Part shown: piece by piece, positions 1 to 6,969 of the stretch | Numbering within the stretch: position 1 is the first letter of the stretch | Layout of the letters: each line of letters starts with the position of its first letter | Origin: Chlorobium sp. | GTDB lineage: Bacteria > Bacteroidota > Chlorobiia > Chlorobiales > Chlorobiaceae | Assembly (NCBI GenBank): GCA_028280025.1 | Contig: JANQMO010000037.1 | Coordinates: 1-18,973 of the forward strand | DNA length: 18,973 bases | Direction of reading: 5' to 3' | Program-made: the position numbers and the translations under genes | Notes under the pieces: generated by a model | Told to the model about the DNA's origin: nothing | Seen by the model: the letters and a program-made list of their open reading frames with translations, nothing else | Database searches by the model: none

Positions 1-2
1 AG

Positions 3-86
3 CGACTGCTCATCGATATTTTGTCGTTCAACGAGCGTTCCATCAAAAAGGCGAGGGAGCCAGTGCCTCAACTCGCCCTATTTTAA
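3..86 (+). CDS. C-terminal tail of an unrecognised protein (partial)
   Basis: The frame beginning at base 3 is open from the window edge to a TAA at 84-86 and reads as 27 residues ending in PVPQLALF. Composition is protein-like (an amphipathic stretch RLLIDILSF followed by a basic segment), and the terminal xQLxLF ending occurs in several DNA-repair proteins, though that is too little to name it. It converges on the leftward TPR gene ending at 212, leaving about 125 bp between them. The other two forward frames are also open for a while (one runs past the TPR gene stop), so the choice rests on the sensible stop position in the gap. Function cannot be assigned. Confidence 0.4.
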   Translation, partial: RLLIDILSFNERSIKKAREPVPQLALF

Positions 87-141
87 CCGGACAGTAGTGA
101 CGGCGTGTTTCGATTTGCTGTCAGAACCGGGACTTTCAGCC

Positions 142-162
142 GAAACCGGTATAACCGGGTTC
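142..162. terminator. Weak hairpin between convergent genes
   Basis: GAAACCGGT (142-150) and ACCGGGTTC (154-162) pair with one mismatch around a 3-nt loop. It lies between the end of the partial forward gene (86) and the stop of the leftward TPR gene (212), where a bidirectional transcript end would be expected. There is no adjacent T run on either side, so intrinsic termination is doubtful. Confidence 0.25.
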
Positions 163-211
163 CGAAAGATGTACGGTCTCGTTCATTTCTGCGGCGACTT
201 CTTTCCGGCGG

Positions 212-766
212 TTACAGGCGTTGACGAAGGGTTGTGATTGCCTTTTGATAGGTATCGGATTTCGAGGGGTGGAGCTGCATGAGATCATGATACACCTGTA
301 TGGCTTTTTTGAATGCTCCTTGCTCGGTGAAAAGCGTCGCGAGGCTTTCAGTGGGGACAGCGATCAGTTCTTCATCGGAAAATGGCTGTTTCTGTTCATT
401 CAGAGGTGTCGGATCACTTGTTTCGGATGTTTTCGGAGCTTCGAAACCGGTAAGGGCGGCCGATATCTTTTCCAGCTCCGATGTCAGTTCGTCACAAGCA
501 GATCGTGTTGACAGACAATGGGTCTCTATCAGCTCCTTCCATGCAACCTGGTTATGCGGGGCTATCCTGCAGCATCTCTTGAGTGCATTGATCGCTTCAG
601 TATACCTCCCGGTTCCTTTTAGAGCACGTCCGAAAAGGAGGTGAAACGAATATGAGTTGTCAAACCTGCCGCCGGTGGCCTTGAGTTTGCTCAAACCTGC
701 CGCATATTCGCCTTTTGACAGATCAAGCGATATTTCCGCAAAAAAAAGATGTGGATCGGATACCAT
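212..766 (-). CDS. TPR-repeat protein
   Basis: A 184-residue soluble protein with two recognisable tetratricopeptide units. One is at about residues 38-71 (FGRALKGTGRYTEAINALKR) and one at about 139-171 (LFTEQGAFKKAIQVYHDLM), each with the G-Y/F-A-P spacing of TPR helices. They are separated by a low-complexity, Pro/Ser/Thr/Glu-rich linker at about 110-130. No signal peptide or membrane segment is seen, so it is probably a cytoplasmic protein-interaction adaptor; the partner is unknown. The ATG at 766 is the likely start and TAA lies at 212-214. It sits 65 bp downstream of ddl on the same strand and is probably co-transcribed with it. This does not prove a role in cell-wall synthesis. Confidence 0.75.
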   Translation of the reverse strand: MVSDPHLFFAEISLDLSKGEYAAGLSKLKATGGRFDNSYSFHLLFGRALKGTGRYTEAINALKRCCRIAPHNQVAWKELIETHCLSTRSACDELTSELEKISAALTGFEAPKTSETSDPTPLNEQKQPFSDEELIAVPTESLATLFTEQGAFKKAIQVYHDLMQLHPSKSDTYQKAITTLRQRL

Positions 767-809
767 AAGGCTCGACAGTCAGTACGTAGGTGACGGAATT
801 CGGGTTACA

Positions 810-824
810 TGAGGATATTCCTCA
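810..824 (-). other. Short hairpin just after ddl stop
   Basis: TGAGGA (810-815) and TCCTCA (819-824) form a perfect 6-bp stem with a 3-nt loop, starting 7 nt after the ddl stop on the minus strand. No U tract follows in the direction of transcription, so it is more likely an mRNA-stabilising or processing hairpin, or chance, than a terminator. The TPR gene begins 44 nt farther on. Confidence 0.25.
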
Positions 825-831
825 GTTTAGG

Positions 832-1914
832 CTATCGGGAATATTTTTCCAAGGCCAGGAGCAGTAATTTGTCGATCAGTTCGCTGAAACTGATCCCTGA
901 TGCTTCCATCAGCATGGGGTACATGCTGATGTCGGTGAAGCCTGGAATGGTATTGATCTCGTTGAAAATGATCCTGTCGTTTTCTTCCTCGACAAAAAAA
1001 TCGACACGAGCCATTCCGCTGCAGCCAAGAGCCTTGTATGCCCTTATTGCGGACGTTTTCAGCGAGGCATGAAGATTTGGATCGATTTTGGCCGGGATAT
1101 GGAGCCTGGCTGTTCCGCTGATGTATTTATCGGTATAATCATAAAAATCACCTCCCGGTTCTATCTCTCCGGCAGGTGATGCGACCAGCTTGTCGTTGCC
1201 AAGCACGGCGACCTCCATTTCCCTCCCGTTTATTGCTGTTTCAACGAGTACCTTGCTGTCGAGGCGGCATGCAGTATCAAGCGCTTTCGGCAAAACAGAG
1301 ATATCCGAAACCTTTGATATTCCGACAGAGGAACCCAGGTGTGCCGGTTTTACAAAAAACGGGACTGAAAAACGTTCGTTGATTGCATCATGAACAGATT
1401 CCGGATCTGAAACGTAATCGCTGCTTGAGACCGCCATGTATTCGGCTACATCCAGGCCGGCTGCGGCTGCACAGATTTTCGACATCTCCTTGTCCATTGC
1501 TACGGCCGAGGCCTGGACATCACAGCCGGTATACGGGATGCCGAATACTTCGAGAAGGCCCTGTACTTTACCGTCTTCTCCATACGAGCCATGGAGTACG
1601 GGAAGCGCCAGCCCGATGTCTTTCTGCTTGAAATCGAACCTGAAACGGTCGCGATCCCTGTTTCCCGTCATGCTGTGCAGGAGGGATGCGGTTTTCTCAA
1701 TCGACGTGGTTCTGAGCAGTCCGGCCAAATCGAGATCGAGGATGCTCTGTGCCGTGTTCCCTTCATACCAGTCGCCTTTTCGCGAGATGTAGAGTGGAAA
1801 GAGGGTGTACTTTTCTTTGTCAAGATGCGCAGCTACCGCTTTTGCAGAAATGATCGATATTTCATGTTCAGGGGATTTTCCGCCAAAGAGAAGTGCTACA
1901 ACTATGCGTGACAT
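832..1914 (-). CDS. ddl: D-alanine--D-alanine ligase
   Basis: ATP-grasp enzyme that joins two D-alanines in the cytoplasm for the peptidoglycan pentapeptide. At 360 residues it fits the longer DdlA-like class. Visible motifs: GGKSPEHEIS (11-20) at the N-terminal domain, HGSYGEDG (108-115), the nucleotide-binding segment KPAHLGSSVGISKV (189-202), and the Mg/active-site NEINTIPGFT (318-327) with Asp305 upstream. The omega-loop sequence FYDYTDKY contains Tyr260 where D-Ala-D-lactate ligases carry Phe, so the product should be D-Ala-D-Ala (inference from the known Tyr/Phe rule). The ATG at 1914 places the family N-terminus correctly; no clear Shine-Dalgarno precedes it. It lies between a CoA-binding protein gene upstream and the TPR gene downstream, all leftward, with no murC or ftsQ neighbours as in many other bacteria. 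Confidence 0.96.
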   Translation of the reverse strand: MSRIVVALLFGGKSPEHEISIISAKAVAAHLDKEKYTLFPLYISRKGDWYEGNTAQSILDLDLAGLLRTTSIEKTASLLHSMTGNRDRDRFRFDFKQKDIGLALPVLHGSYGEDGKVQGLLEVFGIPYTGCDVQASAVAMDKEMSKICAAAAGLDVAEYMAVSSSDYVSDPESVHDAINERFSVPFFVKPAHLGSSVGISKVSDISVLPKALDTACRLDSKVLVETAINGREMEVAVLGNDKLVASPAGEIEPGGDFYDYTDKYISGTARLHIPAKIDPNLHASLKTSAIRAYKALGCSGMARVDFFVEEENDRIIFNEINTIPGFTDISMYPMLMEASGISFSELIDKLLLLALEKYSR

Positions 1915-1935
1915 GGCAGGTTACTTGTTGTTGTT

Positions 1936-1953
1936 GGCCGGATGCAGCCGGCC
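1936..1953. other. GC-rich perfect hairpin between CoA-binding gene and ddl
   Basis: GGCCGG (1936-1941) and CCGGCC (1948-1953) form a perfect 6-bp stem with a 6-nt loop. It lies in the 119-bp gap, 22 bp upstream of the ddl start on the minus strand. It lacks a flanking T tract on the minus strand. It may be a 3' end structure of the upstream gene or may sit in the ddl leader and affect translation; neither can be decided here. Confidence 0.3.
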
Positions 1954-2033
1954 TGTTGATAATGGTTCCCGAATGGGCGGATAGTGATGGTCATGCAAAT
2001 AGAATGTTATACAGTTCGCGCCGTGCAGGTGTT

Positions 2034-2438
2034 TTATTCTTTCAGGCGACTGTGCTCGACAGCTATGCACCGGTTCTGGATAACGTCGAGCCCGGCTTCT
2101 TCGGCCTTTCGGGCGGCAGCATCATGTGTTACTCCAAGCTGCATCCAGATGACTTTTGCCCCGATTGCAATGGCCTGATCGACAACCGGTTCGACCTCGT
2201 CAGGCTTTCGGAAAATATTGACGACCTCGATCGTGTTCCTCAATTCGGGGGGAACGTCCGTCAGGGAAGGATGGCATTTCAGGCCGAAAATGTTATCCAG
2301 AAGAGGATTGACGGGCACTATTCCGTAGCCGGCATGAAGCAGGTATTTGGTCACGGAGTGGCTTGGTCTTTCAGGCTTTGCCGATATTCCGATGACAGCA
2401 ACAGTTGTATATGTTTCCAGTATTTCCCGGATTGTCAT
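2034..2438 (-). CDS. CoA-binding domain protein (YccU-like)
   Basis: A 134-residue single-domain protein of the CoA_binding_2 family (Rossmann-like fold related to the succinyl-CoA synthetase alpha N-terminus). The family start is recognisable: TIREILETYTTVAVIGIS at residues 2-19, followed by the SxxPxRPSH segment, then VNPLL, HPSLTDVP and a late GAKVIWMQLGV strand-turn. Biochemical role in the family is poorly defined; CoA binding is inferred from fold. I chose ATG at 2438 because the family begins there. A TTG at 2480 would extend the protein by 14 residues that do not look conserved. It is divergent from the lipoprotein gene at 2620 and is followed by ddl after 119 bp. Confidence 0.85.
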   Translation of the reverse strand: MTIREILETYTTVAVIGISAKPERPSHSVTKYLLHAGYGIVPVNPLLDNIFGLKCHPSLTDVPPELRNTIEVVNIFRKPDEVEPVVDQAIAIGAKVIWMQLGVTHDAAARKAEEAGLDVIQNRCIAVEHSRLKE

Positions 2439-2543
2439 GGTATGAAGAGTGATCGTTGGAACTTTTGTCAATATACACAAATCGGATGAGGCCTTGCCTG
2501 GAAAAAGAAAGTGTGCCGTGAGCGGGCAAATCCTCCGGGAAAC

Positions 2544-2574
2544 TTACTGTTTTGCCTGTCCGTTTTTTTATAAT
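2544..2574 (+). promoter_or_regulatory. Candidate promoter of the DUF4136 lipoprotein gene
   Basis: A perfect TATAAT lies at 2569-2574, 45 bp upstream of the ATG at 2620. The -35 is poor: TTACTG (2544-2549, 19-bp spacer) or ACTGTT (2546-2551, 17-bp spacer). The site sits in the 181-bp divergent gap between the CoA-binding gene and the lipoprotein gene. Confidence 0.45.
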
Positions 2575-2619
2575 GAAGTGTTGATTTGATGTTATGTCAA
2601 CAAAACGGGAGATGATCTG

Positions 2620-3210
2620 ATGACTACGTTCCGCTTGTTTTCATTCCTTATGCTTGCCCTTTGGCTATCTTCCTGTTCGCCTTTTTCCGTTGTATCGGAT
2701 TATGACCGTAACCATGACTTTGAAACGTTCAGTACTTACCGCTGGCCGGATGAAGCTGAAGGGATAAGAAAAGGTGATGTTCTCCTTGAGAATCCTCTTA
2801 TTTATAAACGGGTTCAGTCCGCCGTTAATGCACAACTTGCAGCTAAAGGATACCGGCTTGCAGGTACAGGAAAAGCTGATTTTATCGTCTATGCGCATGC
2901 CGGCGTCAAAAAGGTGAAAACATATAACCATAACTTCGGGATAGGGCTGTATTGGGGGCCCTCTTACTGGTACAGGCCATGGTGGGGTCCTTATGGCGGA
3001 TTTACCTATGTGAGTTATTATGATGAAGGTTCGCTGGTTCTCGATGTGATCGATGCCGAAACGAAAGAAATGGTCTGGCGGGGGATTGCAACGAGGGTTG
3101 TCAGGGATTACCGCACACCGGATGATATGCAGAGGGACATCAACGACGCGGTCGGCAGGATCCTCGAAAAATTTCCTCCGGGATCTCCCGGCACTACAGG
3201 CGGCCGCTGA
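2620..3210 (+). CDS. DUF4136 family lipoprotein
   Basis: A 196-residue secreted lipoprotein. The N-terminus has a short charged start, a hydrophobic stretch (residues 6-16) and the lipobox LSSC with Cys19 as the expected acylation site. Asp is absent at +2 (Ser20), which suggests outer-membrane sorting under the usual rule. The mature part matches the DUF4136 pattern: an early FxxYxTYRW-like element (DFETFSTYRWPDE, about 34-46), an aromatic Gly/Trp/Tyr-rich stretch (about 110-135) and a late strand LVLDVIDAETKEMVWRG. Family function is unknown. ATG at 2620 is preceded by GGGAG with about 8 nt spacing. Its tail overlaps the convergent lipM-like gene by 17 bp (3194-3210). Confidence 0.88.
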   Translation: MTTFRLFSFLMLALWLSSCSPFSVVSDYDRNHDFETFSTYRWPDEAEGIRKGDVLLENPLIYKRVQSAVNAQLAAKGYRLAGTGKADFIVYAHAGVKKVKTYNHNFGIGLYWGPSYWYRPWWGPYGGFTYVSYYDEGSLVLDVIDAETKEMVWRGIATRVVRDYRTPDDMQRDINDAVGRILEKFPPGSPGTTGGR

Positions 3211-4012
3211 GAGCGGACTTACAGGTGAACAGGGAAGTGAGCTCCTGTTCGGTCAGGATAATCACTCTTTTCTTCAGGCGTGTTTTTATCGATTCAATCA
3301 TGGCTGAGCAGAGGGAGTTGAAATCCGGTATGACGCCGGTCACTTCCTGTACCGATACCGTTTTTTTTTCGAGATCTTCTTGTATGCGGCCGGGGACTGC
3401 AGGATCCTTGCATTCTAATAGTGTCGCAATCAGTTTGTGCCTGCCTGAAAGAAGCAGTGAGCCGTGCTGCAGGATCACCCTGTCCGAGCGCCTCTGTGCC
3501 GATCCGACAAGTTTACGGCCATCCACGTGCAGTTCATTTCGTGCCGAAGCTGTAAAGCAGCTTGCGGATTCGGCGGTACTGTAGCGTTTTCTCATATCCG
3601 GCTGTGTTCTCTTGAATTCCGCTTTGACGCCGAAACCAAGAAGAGCGTGACGGATAATGCCGTGGATCATTGCCGAGAAATGTGTATTTGCTGCAGCGGT
3701 TTCTGCAAGACAGGCATAGGTGAATTCATCGATATGAAGAACAGCTCTTCCGCCTGTCGGCCGTCTGACAATATCGATGCCTTTCATGCTGCATGCCGTT
3801 TCGTCGATATCCGCGCGTCTCTGTCCATGCCCTATGGAGAGCGCGGGAGGATCCCATGCATAGAAGCGCCAGAGCATGCTTTGCCGCCCGAATTGCTTCT
3901 GAAAGATGCCCTTTCTGAACATATCCATGAGTGACATGTCGAAGGCCATGTTCCACAAGCCGTTGCGGTACCCTGTTGTGACAATGTATACCGGATGGTT
4001 TACTGAGGTCAT
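3194..4012 (-). CDS. Lipoyl/octanoyl transferase, LipM-like (BPL/LplA family)
   Basis: A 272-residue enzyme of the biotin/lipoate protein ligase fold, acting in lipoylation of 2-oxoacid dehydrogenases or GcvH. The lipoate-binding loop is RRPTGGRAVLH (83-93) and the invariant Lys167 lies in GRKLVGSAQRR. Upstream of it SCFTASARNELHVDG carries Cys152, the position of the catalytic Cys of Bacillus LipM octanoyltransferases; ATP-dependent lipoate ligases do not use such a Cys. RVILQHGSLL (178-187) also matches LipM. I therefore favour octanoyl-ACP:protein octanoyltransferase over lipoate ligase (inference). ATG at 4012. It is divergent from panB and convergent with the lipoprotein gene, overlapping its last 17 bp, so it is probably monocistronic. 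Confidence 0.85.
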   Translation of the reverse strand: MTSVNHPVYIVTTGYRNGLWNMAFDMSLMDMFRKGIFQKQFGRQSMLWRFYAWDPPALSIGHGQRRADIDETACSMKGIDIVRRPTGGRAVLHIDEFTYACLAETAAANTHFSAMIHGIIRHALLGFGVKAEFKRTQPDMRKRYSTAESASCFTASARNELHVDGRKLVGSAQRRSDRVILQHGSLLLSGRHKLIATLLECKDPAVPGRIQEDLEKKTVSVQEVTGVIPDFNSLCSAMIESIKTRLKKRVIILTEQELTSLFTCKSALSGRL

Positions 4013-4040
4013 GATAAAACGTGCCGCGCCTTGAAACAGT

Positions 4041-4068
4041 TTGCCTGGCGGAAGTTATTCGTTATAAA
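4041..4068 (+). promoter_or_regulatory. Candidate panB promoter
   Basis: TTGCCT (4041-4046), a 16-bp spacer and TATAAA (4063-4068) make a sigma70-like promoter in the 119-bp divergent gap, 64 bp upstream of the panB ATG. An alternative -35 TTGAAA at 4031-4036 pairs less well. A T-rich stretch (4085-4094) falls in the presumed leader. Confidence 0.42.
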
Positions 4069-4131
4069 AAAAACAAGGGAGTTCTTTTTTTTATTTCCAT
4101 CTTTCAGGATAACAATTTAAAAGTAGTATCT

Positions 4132-4968
4132 ATGAGCAGCCGAGAGAGCGGAAAAAAACTTCCCCATGTAACGACCCGCAAGCTTCGGGAGATGAAAGGA
4201 CAGGGGGAAAAGATTGCAATGCTTACCTGTTACGATTATACGACCGCGAGGATTCTTGACCGGTCTGGTGTTGATATTCTTCTCGTGGGTGATTCGGCAA
4301 GCAATGTTTTTTCCGGGCACGATACCACGCTGCCTATCACGATAGAGGAGATGATTTACCACGCAAAAGCGGTTGTTCGCGGTGTACAGGCGGAAACCAG
4401 CAGGGCGATGGTTATCATAGACATGCCTTTCATGAGCTACCAGCTTTCAAGTGAAGAAGCCCTTCGCAACGCAGGTATGATTATGAAAGACAATGAATGT
4501 GACGCAGTAAAGCTGGAAGGCGGCAAGGTCATTGCAGATACGGTCAAGCGGATAACCGACGTCGGTATACCTGTCATGGGCCATCTCGGCCTGACGCCCC
4601 AGTCCATTTACAAGTTCGGGAGCTACAAGGTCAGGGCTCGCGAAGAAAAAGAAGCTGAAGAACTGCTGCGCGATGCCGCACTTCTCGAAAAGGCCGGGGC
4701 TTTCGCAGTGGTTCTCGAAAAAATCCCGGCCGACCTTGCCGCGAAGGTGACCGAGTCGATATCGATACCGACGATCGGCATCGGCGCCGGGTGCGGATGT
4801 GACGGGCAGGTCCTGGTGATCAACGATATGCTCGGTCTCAACACGGAGTTTCATCCGCGTTTTGTAAGGAAGTATGCCGATCTGGACACGGTTGTTCACG
4901 ATGCTGTCAGCCGATACGTAGAAGACGTCAGGAAAGGAGACTTCCCGACTGAACGGGAAAGCTATTGA
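4132..4968 (+). CDS. panB: 3-methyl-2-oxobutanoate hydroxymethyltransferase
   Basis: First committed enzyme of pantothenate synthesis, transferring a hydroxymethyl group from methylene-THF to 2-oxoisovalerate in the cytoplasm. 278 residues, close to the 264 of E. coli PanB. Signature segments: MLTCYDYTTAR (30-40), LVGDSASNV (51-59, metal ligand Asp54), TTLPITIEEMIYH (65-77), VIIDMPFMSY (94-103, second ligand Asp97), DAVKLEGG, MGHLGLTPQS, VVLEKIP with the catalytic Glu, and GIGAGCGCDGQVLVINDMLG. I start at ATG 4132, where the family begins; an in-frame ATG at 4021 would add 37 unconserved residues across the likely promoter. It opens a rightward run with pssA 89 bp downstream; panC is not in the window. 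Confidence 0.96.
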   Translation: MSSRESGKKLPHVTTRKLREMKGQGEKIAMLTCYDYTTARILDRSGVDILLVGDSASNVFSGHDTTLPITIEEMIYHAKAVVRGVQAETSRAMVIIDMPFMSYQLSSEEALRNAGMIMKDNECDAVKLEGGKVIADTVKRITDVGIPVMGHLGLTPQSIYKFGSYKVRAREEKEAEELLRDAALLEKAGAFAVVLEKIPADLAAKVTESISIPTIGIGAGCGCDGQVLVINDMLGLNTEFHPRFVRKYADLDTVVHDAVSRYVEDVRKGDFPTERESY

Positions 4969-4973
4969 GTGAG

Positions 4974-5018
4974 GTGACCTGCTGATGATGTATTTCCCGG
5001 GAATGCCCCACAGGTCAC
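4974..5018. other. Long-loop inverted repeat between panB and pssA
   Basis: GTGACCTG (4974-4981) and CAGGTCAC (5011-5018) are perfect 8-bp inverted copies around a 29-nt loop. The loop itself contains a palindrome centred on CCCGGG (4994-5003). It starts 5 nt after the panB stop and ends 39 nt before pssA. No T run follows, so it may be a processing structure or a protein site rather than a terminator. Confidence 0.35.
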
Positions 5019-5057
5019 TCTTCCGGAGTTCTTCGGGAAACTTTGCCGGGAGTGATT

Positions 5058-5831
5058 ATGAAAGAGGATGAGCACAGAAAATCATTCAGGGAGCGTACCG
5101 CACACCCCCCCTTTGTTTCCCGTTCACTCGTTCCGTCAGCTATTACGCTCGTTAATATGGTCTGCGGATATGTTGCGATCATCCTGACAGGCGCAGACCA
5201 GTTTGTTGCCGCCTGCGGATTCATTATCGCCGCGGCACTCCTGGATACCGTTGACGGTTTCGTTGCCAGGCTTACCAATGCCGCGTCACGGTTTGGCGTC
5301 GAACTGGATTCGCTGTCCGACCTGGTTTCTTTCGGTGCAGCTCCCGCCTATCTTGTCTACAAGTTCGGTCTCGAGGACCTTGGCATTGTTCAGGGTGTGC
5401 TGTTCAGCTCTCTTCTCGTTGTAGGAAGCGGTATCAGGCTTGCACGATTCAACACCGGTGTGACGTTTGGCGGCAAAGGTTCCTATTCCGGGCTTCCTGC
5501 GCCGGCACAGGCTCTTGCCGTTGCCGGTTTTGTTCTGTGGATGGATGGAGAGGGTTTTCTTCTTCCTCATGATCTGCATACCGTCCTTTCAGGTCTTACG
5601 GTTGTTCTCGCTCTTCTTATGGTGAGCAGGATACGCTACAATGCATTGCCGGACCCGACGCTGGAACTGGTCAGGGAAAAACCGCTGCAGGCGGCCGTGT
5701 ATCCTCTTGTCATTACCGCTCTTCTGGTCTACCAGGCAAAAGCTTTATTTCTGGCCATGTTGTTGTATATTCTGCTGGGCCTCGTCAGGTCCGTCTCCCT
5801 TTTTTTCAGGGAGGTTGTTTTCCAGAGGTAA
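5058..5831 (+). CDS. pssA: CDP-diacylglycerol--serine O-phosphatidyltransferase
   Basis: Membrane enzyme that makes phosphatidylserine, precursor of phosphatidylethanolamine, from CDP-diacylglycerol and serine. 257 residues. The complete CDP-alcohol phosphotransferase signature D-x2-DG-x2-AR-x8-G-x3-D-x3-D is visible, from DTVDGFVAR to ELDSLSD, with all four Asp residues present. Hydrophobic segments at about residues 27-45, 51-69, 97-120, 150-170 and 180-240 give a polytopic topology. It resembles the Bacillus/archaeal-type membrane PssA, not the soluble E. coli phospholipase-D-like enzyme. ATG 5058 is preceded by GGGAG at 5-nt spacing; a TTG at 5043 in frame is less likely. purS follows after 75 bp. 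No psd (decarboxylase) gene is in the window. Confidence 0.93.
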   Translation: MKEDEHRKSFRERTAHPPFVSRSLVPSAITLVNMVCGYVAIILTGADQFVAACGFIIAAALLDTVDGFVARLTNAASRFGVELDSLSDLVSFGAAPAYLVYKFGLEDLGIVQGVLFSSLLVVGSGIRLARFNTGVTFGGKGSYSGLPAPAQALAVAGFVLWMDGEGFLLPHDLHTVLSGLTVVLALLMVSRIRYNALPDPTLELVREKPLQAAVYPLVITALLVYQAKALFLAMLLYILLGLVRSVSLFFREVVFQR

Positions 5832-5906
5832 GCAAATCCGGTGTGTTTCAGGCATAATGGCGGGGAGATTTGTTCACACGTTACTGAAAAGGAAAAAAAG
5901 AGGATT

Positions 5907-6158
5907 ATGGCATACAAGGCAAAAATCAGGGTAACTCTCAGGCCGTCGATCCTGGATGTGCAGGGCAAAGCCGTAGAGCATGCGCTCGATAACCTGGGCT
6001 ACTCGACCGTAGAGTCGGCAAGGATCGGCAAGTACATCGAGGTGATCATCGATGAAGAGAGTGTTGCCGATGCAGAGCGCGTCGCTCTGGAAATCTGTCA
6101 GAAACTTCTGGCAAACCCTGTCATGGAAGACTATTCAATCGAACTTGAATCCACCTGA
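5907..6158 (+). CDS. purS: Phosphoribosylformylglycinamidine synthase, PurS subunit
   Basis: Small (83 aa) subunit of the three-part FGAM synthase (PurS-PurQ-PurL) of purine synthesis. It bridges the glutaminase PurQ and the synthetase PurL. Diagnostic features are the strand KAKIRVTLRPSILDVQGKAV (4-23), then HALDNLGYSTVESARIGKYI (26-45) and a C-terminal ICQKLLANPVMEDYSIEL. Length matches the family (about 80-85). ATG 5907 follows AAAGAGG closely; an upstream in-frame TTG near 5841 adds no family-like sequence. purQ follows after 57 bp and the two are surely one operon. purL is absent from this window, so it must lie elsewhere. Confidence 0.95.
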   Translation: MAYKAKIRVTLRPSILDVQGKAVEHALDNLGYSTVESARIGKYIEVIIDEESVADAERVALEICQKLLANPVMEDYSIELEST

Positions 6159-6215
6159 ACCGAGCATTTGTTGAAACGCTCAATTCAGGAATCAAACAAT
6201 TAAAGAGCCTCACGC

Positions 6216-6917
6216 ATGGATACTGTGACTATAGGAGTTGTTGTTTTCCCCGGCTCGAACTGTGACCATGATACCGAATATGCCGCAGCATCCTTTTCGA
6301 ACGTAACAACCAGAATGCTCTGGCACAAAGAGCATGATCTGCAGGGAAGTGATGTCGTCATTCTTCCGGGAGGATTTTCTTACGGCGACTATCTCAGGGC
6401 AGGTTCGATCGCCAAATTTTCGCCGATTATGCAGGAAGTCGTGGCGTTTGCCGAAAAAGGGCGTCCCGTACTCGGCATATGTAACGGTTTCCAGGTATTG
6501 CTCGAATGCGGCCTTCTCGAAGGGGCGCTATCGAGGAACAAGGATAAAAAATTTATCTGCCGCCAGATGCACCTCAGAGTTGAAAACAACAGGACCATGT
6601 TTACTTCTCTCTACGGCGAGCATGAGGTGCTTACTCTTCCGGTCGCGCATGGAGAAGGGAATTACTATGCTCCTGAAAAGACGATCGAGTCTCTTGAGGA
6701 ACATGATCAGGTTGTTTTCAGGTATTGTGATCCGTTTGGCAGCGTCACCGAAGAGGCAAATCTGAACGGTTCCGTATCCTCGATAGCCGGAATTGCCAAC
6801 AGGGAGAAAAACGTCCTTGGACTCATGCCGCACCCGGAAAGGGCAAGTGATTTTCTCCTCGGTTCGAACGATGGCTCAAAAATGTTCCGGGGACTCATCG
6901 AATACGTGTTTCGGTAA
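6216..6917 (+). CDS. purQ: Phosphoribosylformylglycinamidine synthase, PurQ (glutaminase) subunit
   Basis: Class I glutamine amidotransferase subunit that releases ammonia from glutamine for the PurL-catalysed FGAR-to-FGAM step. 233 residues, normal for stand-alone PurQ (about 220-235). Catalytic triad: Cys89 in the nucleophile elbow GICNGFQVL, His206 and Glu208 in GLMPHPERA. N-terminal VVVFPGSNCDHD (8-19) and PGGFSYGDYLRAG (51-63) are PurQ hallmarks, as is RVENNRTMF with LPVAHGEGNY (141-150). ATG at 6216 puts the family N-terminus exactly in place. It is downstream of purS and 52 bp upstream of a transporter gene on the same strand. Confidence 0.97.
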   Translation: MDTVTIGVVVFPGSNCDHDTEYAAASFSNVTTRMLWHKEHDLQGSDVVILPGGFSYGDYLRAGSIAKFSPIMQEVVAFAEKGRPVLGICNGFQVLLECGLLEGALSRNKDKKFICRQMHLRVENNRTMFTSLYGEHEVLTLPVAHGEGNYYAPEKTIESLEEHDQVVFRYCDPFGSVTEEANLNGSVSSIAGIANREKNVLGLMPHPERASDFLLGSNDGSKMFRGLIEYVFR

Positions 6918-6969
6918 GTCTGTTCCGGCAGCATGCTGATGCTTCACAGTTGGACCAGCAAAGATCGTC

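Noticed and set aside
1893..2489. A 198-codon plus-strand open frame opposite the CoA-binding gene
   Set aside because: The minus strand encodes a clear conserved domain there; the plus frame is Cys/Trp-rich and unlike any family.
2523..2569. Rho-independent terminator (GGGCAAA/TTTGCCT plus T7)
   Set aside because: No rightward gene ends upstream of it, the loop is about 20 nt, and the T run is more simply part of the promoter preceding the lipoprotein gene.
4021..4131. N-terminal extension of PanB from ATG 4021
   Set aside because: The 37 extra residues are not family-like and would cover the likely promoter; the known PanB N-terminus fits ATG 4132.
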